The notes under the pieces were generated by a model, which was not told where the DNA came from, ran no database searches, and worked only from the letters and a program-made list of their open reading frames with translations. Made by a program: the position numbers and the translations under genes. DNA of 64,000 nt, taken from the NCBI RefSeq assembly GCF_044005705.1, contig NZ_JBIPKE010000015.1:124001-188000 (forward strand), read 5' to 3'. The DNA is from Marinoscillum luteum (GTDB lineage Bacteria > Bacteroidota > Bacteroidia > Cytophagales > Cyclobacteriaceae). Positions 28,703 to 37,756 of the stretch are shown here, in pieces. Numbering within the stretch: position 1 is the stretch's first letter; every line of letters starts with the position of its first letter.

Positions 28703-29158
28703 ATGGCAAAATTCGCACTAACAATCAATGGTCAGGAGCGACAGGTAGATGTGGACCCGGCTACTCCCATCTTATGGGTGCTCAGAGACCACCTCAATCT
28801 TGTAGGCACTAAATACGGATGTGGAATTGCTCAGTGTGGTGCATGCACCATTCATCTCAACGGAATGGCCACCAGATCTTGTATGTTGCCCGTTTCTGCA
28901 GTCGGCAACAACGAAATCACCACCATCGAAGGACTCTCTGAAGGCGTCAACCACCCTGTACAACAGGCCTGGATGCAGCACGATGTGCCACAATGCGGAT
29001 ACTGCCAGTCGGGGCAGATCATGAGCGCAGCAGCACTCCTCCAATCCAACCCCAAGCCGACAGATGAGGAAATTGAAGGAGCCATGAGTGGGAATATTTG
29101 CCGATGTGGAACCTATGTACGAATCAAAGCTGCTATTAAAACCGCCTCTAACCTTTAA
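28703..29158 (+). CDS. [2Fe-2S] subunit of xanthine-dehydrogenase-type molybdoenzyme (IorA-like)
   Basis: The 151 residues hold a plant-type [2Fe-2S] site (Cys40, Cys45, Cys48, Cys60 in KYGCGIAQCGACT) and a second site (Cys98, Cys101, Cys133, Cys135 in QCGYCQSGQ and ICRCGTY). This matches the small subunit of isoquinoline 1-oxidoreductase and aldehyde oxidoreductases. It transfers electrons from the molybdenum subunit encoded 11 nt downstream. No separate FAD or cytochrome subunit gene is adjacent. Confidence 0.93.
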   Translation: MAKFALTINGQERQVDVDPATPILWVLRDHLNLVGTKYGCGIAQCGACTIHLNGMATRSCMLPVSAVGNNEITTIEGLSEGVNHPVQQAWMQHDVPQCGYCQSGQIMSAAALLQSNPKPTDEEIEGAMSGNICRCGTYVRIKAAIKTASNL

Positions 29159-29169
29159 CTCCCCCTACT

Positions 29170-31434
29170 ATGACCCTTCTAAAAACCAAAGTTGGCAGAC
29201 GCGCATTTATCAAGACCTCCGCTTTAGCAGGTGGCGGACTGATGATCAGCTTTAGCTGGCTGGCCAGCTGTGGCCCCGGCACCAAAGAAGCTGAGGTATT
29301 AGCAATGCCCGATGAGTGGTTTGATCTCAACGCCTACCTGAAGATTGGTGAAAACGGAGTGACTACCATTATGTGTCCGAACCCGGAGTTTGGCCAGAAT
29401 GTGAAAACCTCTATGCCTATGATCGTGGCTGAGGAACTGGACATGGATTGGGAAAAGGTAATCGTGGAAATGGCTCCTTTCAACACCAGCCTGTATGATC
29501 GCCAGTTCACCGGCGGGAGTCAGGGGATCCGTCGGAGCTGGAATGTCTTGAGAATGGCAGGAGCCACCGCCAGGCAAATGCTCAAACAGGCTGCAGCCAA
29601 TGCCTGGGGAGTTCCGCTTGAAGAAATAACTACCGCATCAGCTACAGTAAAGCATGAAGCTTCTGGCCAGTCTGCCACATATGGCGAGTTGGTCTCTGCC
29701 GCTTCCAAACTCCCAACACCTGCCGAAGTACAACTTAAGGAAGTGAAAGACTTCACCATCGTGGGTAATTCAAAGAAAAATGTAGACGCCAGAAAGATTG
29801 TCACTGGTACGCCAATGTATAGCCTCGATATCAATCAGGAAGGAATGCTCACAGCCATGATTGTGCATCCTCCTGCCTTCGGGATGAAGTTAAAATCATT
29901 CAATGCAGATTCAGTGAAAGACATGCCCGGGATCAAAGAAGTGTTTTCCTTCAAAACCTTTCAGGATGATTATGTGCAGAATTACTTTGACACCAATACA
30001 TTCCCTGAATTGGTCGCTATTGTAGGCAATAGCACCTGGGAGGTGATGAATGCCAAAAAAGCATTGCAAGCTGAATGGGAACCTTTTGATTCATACTCCT
30101 TTTCGGTAGATGCTTTTGGTAATAAACAAACAAGAGAGGTTCCAGCCGGCCTTGAAAACAGTGACAGTCACCTGACAGCTATGCAGGAAAGAGCGTCAGG
30201 GCCTTGCACCCTGCTCCGTAAGGATGGTGACCCGGACAAGGCCTTCTCCTCGGCTGCCAAAGTCATTGAAAGAACCTACACTGCACCGTTTCTGGCTCAC
30301 AACCCTATGGAGCCAATCAACTGTGTGGCGGATGTGACCGCCGAGAGGGCCATCATTAGTGCACCCATTCAGGCTCCCGAGCTAATCGAAGGCACACTTT
30401 CCGCCAGACTCGGACTGCCCCTGGATAAAATAGAGATCGTCATGACGCGCATGGGCGGCGGATTTGGCAGGCGTGCTTACGGTCACTATATGGTGGAAGC
30501 TGCGGTGATTAGTCAGAAAGTAAATCGTCCCGTCAAGCTTGTTTACATGCGAGAAGACGACATGACTTTTGGTGTATACCGTCCCACCTATATGGCTACC
30601 TATCGAGCTGCATTGGATGAAAACAATCAACTAGTTGCATACCATGTAAAAGCAGGTGGGATACCCGAAAGCCCGCTTGGACGAGGAGCAGCCAACAGGT
30701 TTCCTGCCGGGGCTGTGGATCATTACCTTGCCGAGGAATGGTCTGTTAACTCTAATATCACCATTGGGGCATTCAGGGCTCCAAGATCAAATTTTTTGGG
30801 GGGAGCTGAGCAATCATTTCTGGATGAAGTAGCCGAAGCAGCCGGGCAAGATCCTATTCAATTCCGATTGGATTTGCTTACCCGTGCTAAACACAATCCT
30901 GTGGGCGAGCAAAATGATTACGAGGCAGACCGATATGCTGGAGTGCTTGAGCTTGTACGGGATCAATCTAACTGGAGCCAACCACAGCCGGGGGTTCATC
31001 GTGGGGTAGCGGCCTATTTTTGCCACAACAGCTATGCCGCTCATGTGCTGGAGTTAAGCCGGGAGAATGGAAAACTGAAGGTAAAGAAGGTCACCTGTGC
31101 ACTTGACTGTGGCATAGTAGTAAATCCGGATGCAGCAGCCAACATGGCTGAGGGTGCCATCATTGACGGAATTGGCAATGCGTTTTATGGAGAGATGACC
31201 TTCAGAAATGGGGTACCAGAAAAAACCAACTTCGACCGATACCGAATGATCAGGATGAATGAAGCACCTGAATCCATTGATGTCCATTTTGTCAAAAATG
31301 AAATTGATCCAACAGGATTGGGGGAGCCACCCTTCCCCCCCATCTTTGGTGCGGTGGCCAATGCCCTGTACAAGTCATCCGGCAAACGTTATTATCACCA
31401 GCCTTTTCTCAAGGAAGGTGTTGCTTTGGGCTAA
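29170..31434 (+). CDS. Molybdopterin-binding subunit of xanthine-dehydrogenase family (IorB-like)
   Basis: The 754-residue protein starts with a Tat-type signal (GRRAFIK, Arg10-Arg11), so the folded enzyme is exported to the periplasm. The molybdenum-cofactor motif MGGGFGRRAYGHYMVEAA and a terminal substrate-channel region with ADPTGLGEPP-like features (IDPTGLGEPPFPP near 720-735) fit the family. Together with the [2Fe-2S] subunit it should oxidise a heterocycle or aldehyde by hydroxylation. The lipoprotein-like Cys in LASCGPG suggests possible membrane anchoring. The substrate is unknown. Confidence 0.93.
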   Translation: MTLLKTKVGRRAFIKTSALAGGGLMISFSWLASCGPGTKEAEVLAMPDEWFDLNAYLKIGENGVTTIMCPNPEFGQNVKTSMPMIVAEELDMDWEKVIVEMAPFNTSLYDRQFTGGSQGIRRSWNVLRMAGATARQMLKQAAANAWGVPLEEITTASATVKHEASGQSATYGELVSAASKLPTPAEVQLKEVKDFTIVGNSKKNVDARKIVTGTPMYSLDINQEGMLTAMIVHPPAFGMKLKSFNADSVKDMPGIKEVFSFKTFQDDYVQNYFDTNTFPELVAIVGNSTWEVMNAKKALQAEWEPFDSYSFSVDAFGNKQTREVPAGLENSDSHLTAMQERASGPCTLLRKDGDPDKAFSSAAKVIERTYTAPFLAHNPMEPINCVADVTAERAIISAPIQAPELIEGTLSARLGLPLDKIEIVMTRMGGGFGRRAYGHYMVEAAVISQKVNRPVKLVYMREDDMTFGVYRPTYMATYRAALDENNQLVAYHVKAGGIPESPLGRGAANRFPAGAVDHYLAEEWSVNSNITIGAFRAPRSNFLGGAEQSFLDEVAEAAGQDPIQFRLDLLTRAKHNPVGEQNDYEADRYAGVLELVRDQSNWSQPQPGVHRGVAAYFCHNSYAAHVLELSRENGKLKVKKVTCALDCGIVVNPDAAANMAEGAIIDGIGNAFYGEMTFRNGVPEKTNFDRYRMIRMNEAPESIDVHFVKNEIDPTGLGEPPFPPIFGAVANALYKSSGKRYYHQPFLKEGVALG

Positions 31435-31491
31435 TCGTGTGTCTTGAATACTTAATGAGTATGCTCCAACCTTAAATAAAAACACCTGTCA

Positions 31492-31866
31492 ATGAAAAGC
31501 CTAATCCTTACTGGTTTTCTCTTATTCTGCGCATCTTATTTACCTGTTCAGGGTCAAAGTCATAAAGTACGCCTTGCCCAACTCGTGATCGACTCCATCC
31601 ACCTGGAGGATTACAAGGCGCTATTAAAAGAGGAGATTGAAGCCTCTCTTGCTTTAGAACCAGGTGTGTTGACACTATATGCTGTGTCAGAAAAAGACCG
31701 ACCAAACCGTTTCACAATTTTAGAAATCTATGCTAGTGAATCTGCCTATCAGTCGCATCTCAAAACCGAGCATTTCTTAAAGTATAAAAACAAAACAGTA
31801 AGTATGGTACAGTCTCTGGAGCTGATCGAAACCATCCCACTCCTGCCTCTAATGAAGATTAAATGA
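31492..31866 (+). CDS. Secreted antibiotic-biosynthesis-monooxygenase-like protein
   Basis: The 124-residue protein has a signal peptide (ends PVQGQ). It then forms a short ferredoxin-like fold with the pattern LVIDSIHLEDYKALLKEEIEA and FTILEIYASESAYQSHLKTEHF, as in YgiN/ABM-type quinol monooxygenases. It follows the molybdoenzyme operon after 57 nt. An oxidative role is inferred only from fold and context. Confidence 0.7.
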   Translation: MKSLILTGFLLFCASYLPVQGQSHKVRLAQLVIDSIHLEDYKALLKEEIEASLALEPGVLTLYAVSEKDRPNRFTILEIYASESAYQSHLKTEHFLKYKNKTVSMVQSLELIETIPLLPLMKIK

Positions 31867-31965
31867 CTATCCCTACCTGACAATTAATCTATGTCAAATT
31901 TGACTTTTTGAACGATTTGTCAGTTATTGGCGATGGTTTGGTCATCTTTTAAACCACTCTGAGTC

Positions 31966-32469
31966 ATGAATGAAGAGATTACTGCATCCATTCTCGGCAT
32001 AGAAGCCACATCTGGTGGCTGTATGTTTATTACTGACACCAACGAATGGCACCGTGTTTACACAAAAGACCCATTGATTCAATCTGTCGTAACTAATGCG
32101 TTTTTGTCTGCCTCTCAAATAAAACTTGAAATAAAACCAGGGAGAGAAATACATAGGGTCATGGCATTTGAATCACAGGGGCAGTACAGTTACTCCCCAA
32201 GTTGGTTTCAGTATACCCTTACAAGAATCGCCACACAGTATTCACCAGAAAATGGTCACAGGCTTGAGGCATTTATCTCCGGACACGATGGGATAGAAAG
32301 ACAGTATAACATACAGGATAGATTTCTGCAAAAAGCCATTGAAGCAGCCTTCACCCTATATGCCGTCACCTTTCCTGAAAGTGAAAATAGAATTGACATA
32401 TCTCTCAAAGAAAACGAAATCATCAAAATTCGGATAGGTTATGAACTGACAGATCACGAATCCAAATAA
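31966..32469 (+). CDS. Hypothetical protein
   Basis: The 167 residues contain mixed alpha/beta segments but no recognised motif, signal or TM helix. Codon use is consistent with an expressed gene, and the ORF is flanked by short gaps on the same strand. I cannot name a family. Confidence 0.6.
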   Translation: MNEEITASILGIEATSGGCMFITDTNEWHRVYTKDPLIQSVVTNAFLSASQIKLEIKPGREIHRVMAFESQGQYSYSPSWFQYTLTRIATQYSPENGHRLEAFISGHDGIERQYNIQDRFLQKAIEAAFTLYAVTFPESENRIDISLKENEIIKIRIGYELTDHESK

Positions 32470-32524
32470 TCCAACTCAGTTTTTCACAGACGGACAACAA
32501 TCCATACGAGATCGTTCAAAAGCC

Positions 32525-32532
32525 TATCTTTG
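32525..32532 (+). promoter_or_regulatory. -7-like box TATCTTTG before the PhnA-like gene
   Basis: TATCTTTG fits the Bacteroidota -7 consensus TAnnTTTG exactly. No convincing TTTG lies near -33. It overlaps an in-frame ATG at 32530, which argues for the later start at 32554. Confidence 0.35.
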
Positions 32533-32553
32533 CGCTTTCAAAAAATCATTCTT

Positions 32554-32889
32554 ATGTCTGAATTCCCTCTATGTCCCGCTTGCAAGTCGCCATACGCCTA
32601 CCCTTCTGATACGCTCCTGATGTGTCCGGAGTGTGGACATGAATGGGATCCGCAGGCTGAAGCAGCCGCTGACACCTCCGTGATCAAAGATGCCAATGGC
32701 AATGTGCTCGAGGATGGTGATACTGTAGTAGTCATCAAAGACCTGCCGGTGAAGGGTGCTCCCAAAGCCATCAAAGCAGGAACGAAGGTGAAAAACATCA
32801 GACTAACCGACGGTGACCACAACATCGACTGCAAGATTGACGGCTTTGGCGCCATGTCCCTCAAGTCGGAGTTTGTAAGGAAGGGGTAG
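32554..32889 (+). CDS. PhnA-like zinc-ribbon protein
   Basis: From the ATG at 32554 (MSEFPLCPAC) the product is 111 residues. An N-terminal zinc ribbon uses Cys7, Cys10, Cys24 and Cys27 (CPAC and CPEC), and the C-terminal half carries the DANGNVLEDGDTV and DLPVKG pattern of PhnA/YjdM proteins. An earlier ATG at 32530 overlaps a promoter box and is less likely. PhnA-like proteins were once tied to alkylphosphonate use, but this role is not established. It lies alone. Confidence 0.85.
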   Translation: MSEFPLCPACKSPYAYPSDTLLMCPECGHEWDPQAEAAADTSVIKDANGNVLEDGDTVVVIKDLPVKGAPKAIKAGTKVKNIRLTDGDHNIDCKIDGFGAMSLKSEFVRKG

Positions 32890-32958
32890 TTCATCAGTCG
32901 AAAACTAGATGTGGCTTGCTCTGTCCATGAAGCGCTCAGGCTCATAAATGATTAGTAC

Positions 32959-33705
32959 TTACCTCAGTACATCAAAGCGCTTCATCAGTATGTCCTTATA
33001 GGTATGGCTCACCGGAAGTGCCCTTTCTCCGTTCAAAATCACCTGATTATCCGTGAGATGTATTTGTCTGATCTCATTAAGGTTGATGATATAGTTTCTG
33101 TGAATTCTTAAAAAGTGATAGGCTTGTAATTTTTCTTCCATTTTCACCAAAGAAAGCTGAACCAAAAAACTTCCTTCTCTGGCATTGATTTTACAGTACT
33201 TTCCATCCACTTCCACATATTCAATATTGGAGATGGGAATTTTAATCAATGACTGCCTATGCTTGACAAACAGACTCTCCTCCATCAAAAGGGCATTCTC
33301 TTTTATACTTAGCCCTCCAGGTTGCGAAGCGAATTTCTCCATGGCCAGTTCTATGGCATACTGGAGCTCCAATGGATTGAAAGGCTTCAGGAGATAGCTA
33401 TAGGGAGACACAAGCTTAGCCTGTCTAAATGTCTCAAAATCTGCATGCTGGGTGAGAAAAATCAATGGTCTGGCGGTATTCATGTTCTCCCCCATCCTTT
33501 CTGCAAAGGAAATACCCTCCGGATTGCCCTTCAAATAAATATCGGCCACAACCAGGTCAGGCTTCAATGCATAAAAAAGGCCAAGTCCCTCTGTCAGGTT
33601 ATCAGCTATCCCGCAAACTGAATACCCTCCCTTTTCCAGAAACACCTTAAGCTCATCGGCCTGGTCGGTCTCATCTTCAATGATCAAAACTCTTATTTTT
33701 TCCAT
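32959..33705 (-). CDS. LytTR response regulator
   Basis: The 248-residue protein has an N-terminal receiver domain with acidic residues at 10-11 and the phospho-Asp at 55 (VVADIYLKG). A C-terminal LytTR DNA-binding domain covers about 145-245 (IEYVEVDGKYCKI, FLRIHRNYIINL). It follows the sensor kinase by 2 nt on the same strand, so the two form a two-component system. Their target could include the divergent cluster starting at 36136 (inference). Confidence 0.93.
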   Translation of the reverse strand: MEKIRVLIIEDETDQADELKVFLEKGGYSVCGIADNLTEGLGLFYALKPDLVVADIYLKGNPEGISFAERMGENMNTARPLIFLTQHADFETFRQAKLVSPYSYLLKPFNPLELQYAIELAMEKFASQPGGLSIKENALLMEESLFVKHRQSLIKIPISNIEYVEVDGKYCKINAREGSFLVQLSLVKMEEKLQAYHFLRIHRNYIINLNEIRQIHLTDNQVILNGERALPVSHTYKDILMKRFDVLR

Positions 33706-33707
33706 AT

Positions 33708-35468
33708 TTAGGTCTCCGCTATCCTGGGTAGATTCAACGTTATAATGGTCCCCTTTCCAACCTGACTTTCCACCTCAATGGTTCCCCCATTTCGTGAGAC
33801 AAAGGCCTGACACAGGATCATTCCAAGCCCGGTACCTGTTGTACCATCCGTTCCTGCCTGAATTTTCGCCTGACTGATTTCAAACAAACGATCAACAACC
33901 CCTTGCTCCATCCCGCAGCCAGTGTCCTCTATGGTTATTCTGACCATATCTCCGCGAGTTGATGTAGCAATAAGTACTCTTCCTGCCTTTGGGGTAAACT
34001 TAAGTGCATTATCCAACAGGTTTCTAAACACCACCTTCATGCTTTGAATATCCACCAACACCATAGATCCGCTTACAAAATCAGTCTCAAGATCGATCCC
34101 CTTCTCCTGAAACATGGGCTCATAATCGTACAACACCTGCTCTATCAGACGCCCGGGTTCGATTGATTCTCTCATCAGGTGAACCTGATTGGTTTGATCA
34201 AGTGACCACTGCAGCAGGTTGTTCAATAAGTTCTGAGTGGCATTCAGCAGATGGCCATTTTCCGCAGCAAGTGCCAATAATGTTTCTTTGTCTTGGGCAC
34301 TGGCAGCAGCTGCCATTTTTTGTTGAGAACGTTGCAGGGATCTTACTGGAGCCTTCAGGTCATGGGCCACTATGGAAAACAATCGGTTCTTTGCTGTATC
34401 CATCTGTTCCAGCACCCGTTTCTGTTCGGTGATTAGCTTATTGGACTTGCTTACAATCCGATACCCAACGGCTACCACACCTGCCAGAATGAATAGGAAG
34501 ACGGAAGCGATCAGGTAAGCTTTGATTTGCCATCGTTGCCGGGAGAGTTCCGCATTCTTTACCAATTCCTTCTGCTCTAGGATCGTAATTTCACGCTCCT
34601 TCAAACCGATTTCATATGTTTTCTCCTTTTCAGCCATCTCCCACACCTTATCACGATTCCAGAGGGTGTTTTGTACTTTTTCAAAATCCTTGCGGTAGCT
34701 GAGCGCTCTTTGCAAGTCTCCGCGGTTCTCTTCCACCACCGCCATGTTCAGGTAGGCATTTCGAAGCACTTCTGGCTCCTGAGCGAGTAGTGCATATTCC
34801 AGACCTTTCTGAAAATAAGGAATGGCCTGGTCATCCAGGTATTGCTCATAGTACAAATTGGCAATGTCCATATACGAAATGGCAAGACCCAGCGTATCGG
34901 CCATTTCCATTTCAATCTCAATGCTCCTGTTAAAGTAAAATGCCGAGCTGTCAAACTTCTTCAGGTGCAGATAAGCTATACCCAGATTGTGATAATAACC
35001 ACCAAACTGATCCTTGTTCTCACTTGCTGAATGCCGCTCCACCCAGGGCCTTAAATACTGAATGGCGGTTAAAAAAGCTTCTTCTTCCAGAAGCAAACTG
35101 GCCATCACAGGTTCTATGGCAAAATCCTCACGGAAGGAAGGTGGAAGTTTATCTCTCAGGTCCAATGACACTTTGTACTCATTTATGGCCTGTTTGATCA
35201 ACGACTTCTCATAGAAGATCTTCGCCTTCAGGACCGACAGCAAAAAGCACTTTTCACCCGTGCAATGATCAAATTCGGGGATCAGAATTTCATAGGCTTT
35301 GTCGAAATCACCATTCTGAAACAACACTGTCAACTCCTGTACCTGAACACACGACGCTTCACGCTTACAAACCTCCTCAAGAAAACTTAAGGCCTTCCTA
35401 TGAAGGCTTGTTGGAGGCTCCTGATCATCAGCGAACAAAAGCATCAAAAAAACCAAAAATGTAACCAC
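33708..35468 (-). CDS. TPR-containing membrane histidine kinase
   Basis: The 586-residue kinase begins with a hydrophobic signal-like segment, then TPR repeats in the periplasm (about 30-270), a coiled-coil region, a TM helix near 322-345 and a HisKA-like helix with the phospho-His at 369 (AHDLKAP). A HATPase_c domain follows with NLLDNALKFTPK, DTGCGMEQ and TGTGLGM. This TPR-sensor layout is frequent in Bacteroidota. It is translated just ahead of the LytTR regulator and 11 nt behind a hypothetical gene. Confidence 0.93.
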   Translation of the reverse strand: MVTFLVFLMLLFADDQEPPTSLHRKALSFLEEVCKREASCVQVQELTVLFQNGDFDKAYEILIPEFDHCTGEKCFLLSVLKAKIFYEKSLIKQAINEYKVSLDLRDKLPPSFREDFAIEPVMASLLLEEEAFLTAIQYLRPWVERHSASENKDQFGGYYHNLGIAYLHLKKFDSSAFYFNRSIEIEMEMADTLGLAISYMDIANLYYEQYLDDQAIPYFQKGLEYALLAQEPEVLRNAYLNMAVVEENRGDLQRALSYRKDFEKVQNTLWNRDKVWEMAEKEKTYEIGLKEREITILEQKELVKNAELSRQRWQIKAYLIASVFLFILAGVVAVGYRIVSKSNKLITEQKRVLEQMDTAKNRLFSIVAHDLKAPVRSLQRSQQKMAAAASAQDKETLLALAAENGHLLNATQNLLNNLLQWSLDQTNQVHLMRESIEPGRLIEQVLYDYEPMFQEKGIDLETDFVSGSMVLVDIQSMKVVFRNLLDNALKFTPKAGRVLIATSTRGDMVRITIEDTGCGMEQGVVDRLFEISQAKIQAGTDGTTGTGLGMILCQAFVSRNGGTIEVESQVGKGTIITLNLPRIAET

Positions 35469-35479
35469 CTTTATTGGGA

Positions 35480-35899
35480 TCAGGTACCGGGATCCTTCAC
35501 CGTAGTGACTGTACCCCGTGAGGTCTCAGGGTCTGTATCTACCAGCACCACATCCTCTACACCCACGGGGTATTTACTCTCATAGGTGAAAGCTATTTGC
35601 CACAGGTAGTAGCTGCCTGTTCCCTTTTGGGATTTATATGTGAGGGTGATCAAGGTTCCTATTAGTGGTCCTTTGCTCAATTGACGCTCTACCTCGGTGT
35701 TCCTGATCTGCTGCTCGTCATGGATGGAAACGGTGATCTTATCTTCTACCAATGTAGGAAGATAGGCATTGATGAAAGCTTTCTTCTTGCCCCCTCCTAT
35801 ATCCTTAAAATGGACTAATGCATTGTCGCAAAATGGATACAGAGGGCCTGCGATTTTCTGGTAGTAAAGTTCTGTAGCTGTTGGTTTGGTTGATTTCAT
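35480..35899 (-). CDS. Hypothetical protein of the TPR-kinase operon
   Basis: From an ATG at 35899 the product has 139 residues. A slightly longer start at 35917 is possible. It has no signal or TM helix and no motif I recognise, and is mostly beta-prone. It is the first gene of the operon with the TPR kinase and LytTR regulator, and is divergent from the large cluster at 36136. Confidence 0.6.
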   Translation of the reverse strand: MKSTKPTATELYYQKIAGPLYPFCDNALVHFKDIGGGKKKAFINAYLPTLVEDKITVSIHDEQQIRNTEVERQLSKGPLIGTLITLTYKSQKGTGSYYLWQIAFTYESKYPVGVEDVVLVDTDPETSRGTVTTVKDPGT

Positions 35900-36135
35900 G
35901 GTGTAGCGATTAGTCACCCTTTAGGAATGATATACCCCGGGCGCCGTTGGTTCTTATTCCGTGAATATAACATCTCGTGCCCATTCTCACCGCACTCGTA
36001 CCATTTTTTCTAAATGGGTTTTTGCCCCAGCATACTTTAGGACTTACAATTCGACAGCAAGAGCGGTCGCTTTGAAATGGCGGACACTGAAAAGCCTTCA
36101 AAAGAGTAAGTAAAAAACAATCTAACTACAATACT

Positions 36136-37650
36136 ATGCCAACGACAATTCCATACGATCCATCACTGGTGTTGGGTAACATCGTGACACTGGAAAAGCT
36201 CACCAATATTGAGCAAATAAGCCAAGCTGAAGCCCCCGTGAATGCGGCCGAAGATGAACTCAACTCACTCATCGCCATGAAGAGAAGCCTGGATATGACC
36301 ATTCAGGATATGCTCAACATGAATATCGATGCAGATCAGCTGGTTCAGGAATCTGTAAAAGTAGGCCAGAGCATCCAGCAGGCTGCCATCAATTATGCGC
36401 AGGTAAAACTGGCCGCAGAACAAAAAATTCAGCCGCTCAGAGCCAAAATAGCAATGATCAACAGCAGCGTGGAAAGCCCTATGGACTACAACAAGTCCCA
36501 AATCAAGAAAATGCCTCTGGCAGCAGATTCATTGAAAATGAACTGCCAGTACTTTGGGTTCGACAAAAACGAGCAATCTTCCGACGCACACGCTTCCACG
36601 ATCGCAGGGTTTGTGAGTGATTCACTCAGTCTGTTTGGCGGATACGAGTCCGGTACCGGTACGGTAAAATCTTCTGTACAACAACAGGTAAGTAGTCAGC
36701 ATCAAAACCACAGCATCGCAGGAACACTGGTGATCAGCATCAACTGTACGCACAAAGATGCTTTACTGCTGGCCCCTTATATACTGGATGTAGACAAGGC
36801 CATCAGAGTCTGGAATCAGGAATTTCCCAAAGATCAACTCAATGTAATGAGCATTGCCAGCATCATCGAAACCATGATGGCAAAGGACTCGCAGGGTGAA
36901 AACAAACTGCAACTCCTTTCTGGTGCCACATTTGGTTCCTGCTTTGTAGGGATGGTGCACGTGCTGAATACCACCGAGACGGATTCTTCTCAGCGGATGT
37001 ATTCCGTGGCTGAGTCCATTCAGGGTCAGTTTGAAGTTGGCGGCTGGTGGGCACATGAAACAGGTGGATTTGGTGTGGACAGTAGTTTTTCCAATGATGC
37101 CAAAAACCTTTTGAGCACCCAAAATGTAACCTCCCACTGCACACTCACCGTCATGGGTTCTATCCCATCCATTAAGGCCAATTCGGTGGACATGTTTGTG
37201 AAGGAATTCAACATGAACGACGATCCTCTGAAAGGCGTGCAGACCCTGCAAGGTGCCACCACTGACGAAATGAACACCATTAGTTCGTCTGCAGAGGCAG
37301 CCAGAACAGGCCAGCAGATGATTGCCATGAAGAGCGCGGGAATCACCAGCGCATTGAGTGCACTGAGCGATTCAGACAAAAAGAGCAATCAAATCCTGGA
37401 CACCAACTCCATGATGGATGCCATGCAGGACTACATCAACAAGTGTTTGGCCGGAAACATAGGTGTCCCTATCAACTACTATCTAAAGCCCATCACCAAA
37501 AGCGAGTTGGCCGGTGCATGGCTGAAGAAGTACCACCCAAACAAAATGAATAATGCATTGGGAAGTGGAGATGATAGCGGAGACAGCAGTAGCTCTTCCG
37601 GGGCTGGCTCAGGTGACAGTTCGTCTGACGCCTCATCCTCTGGCTCATAA
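36136..37650 (+). CDS. Uncharacterised 504-residue protein, first of two paralogues
   Basis: The protein starts MPTTIPYDPSLVLG and has no signal peptide or TM helix. Helical segments cover about 20-115. A beta-rich central part has QHQNHSIAGTLVISINC and GATFGSCFVGMVHVLNT, and the C-terminal part is helical. A low-complexity Ser/Gly/Asp tail fills about the last 30 residues. It is collinear with the gene at 39138 (shared MPT-IPYD start, NHSI-GTL-I, V-S-HV or SHC, MGSIPSI). I do not recognise the family. The position, next to a metallopeptidase and a muramidase, suggests a role in a secreted or cell-surface device (inference). Confidence 0.8.
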   Translation: MPTTIPYDPSLVLGNIVTLEKLTNIEQISQAEAPVNAAEDELNSLIAMKRSLDMTIQDMLNMNIDADQLVQESVKVGQSIQQAAINYAQVKLAAEQKIQPLRAKIAMINSSVESPMDYNKSQIKKMPLAADSLKMNCQYFGFDKNEQSSDAHASTIAGFVSDSLSLFGGYESGTGTVKSSVQQQVSSQHQNHSIAGTLVISINCTHKDALLLAPYILDVDKAIRVWNQEFPKDQLNVMSIASIIETMMAKDSQGENKLQLLSGATFGSCFVGMVHVLNTTETDSSQRMYSVAESIQGQFEVGGWWAHETGGFGVDSSFSNDAKNLLSTQNVTSHCTLTVMGSIPSIKANSVDMFVKEFNMNDDPLKGVQTLQGATTDEMNTISSSAEAARTGQQMIAMKSAGITSALSALSDSDKKSNQILDTNSMMDAMQDYINKCLAGNIGVPINYYLKPITKSELAGAWLKKYHPNKMNNALGSGDDSGDSSSSSGAGSGDSSSDASSSGS

Positions 37651-37661
37651 GTCAATCCACT

Positions 37662-37687
37662 GGAGGTGAAAAAGCATTTTCACCTCC
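37662..37687 (+). terminator. Hairpin after first paralogue
   Basis: GGAGGTGAAAA (37662-37672), a 4-nt loop AGCA and TTTTCACCTCC (37677-37687) form an 11-bp perfect stem 11 nt after the stop codon. No U tract follows, so it may act as an mRNA-stabilising or attenuating hairpin as well as a terminator. Confidence 0.6.
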
Positions 37688-37756
37688 AAACAATAACCAG
37701 GGAAGCCGAAAACTGGAAATAGAGTAGGCATTCAAAAACTACAAATACATAATATC

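Noticed and set aside
36763..37251. Minus-strand frame of 162 codons over the first unknown paralogue
   Set aside because: The plus-strand gene has a matching paralogue over the same region, so the reverse frame is a shadow.
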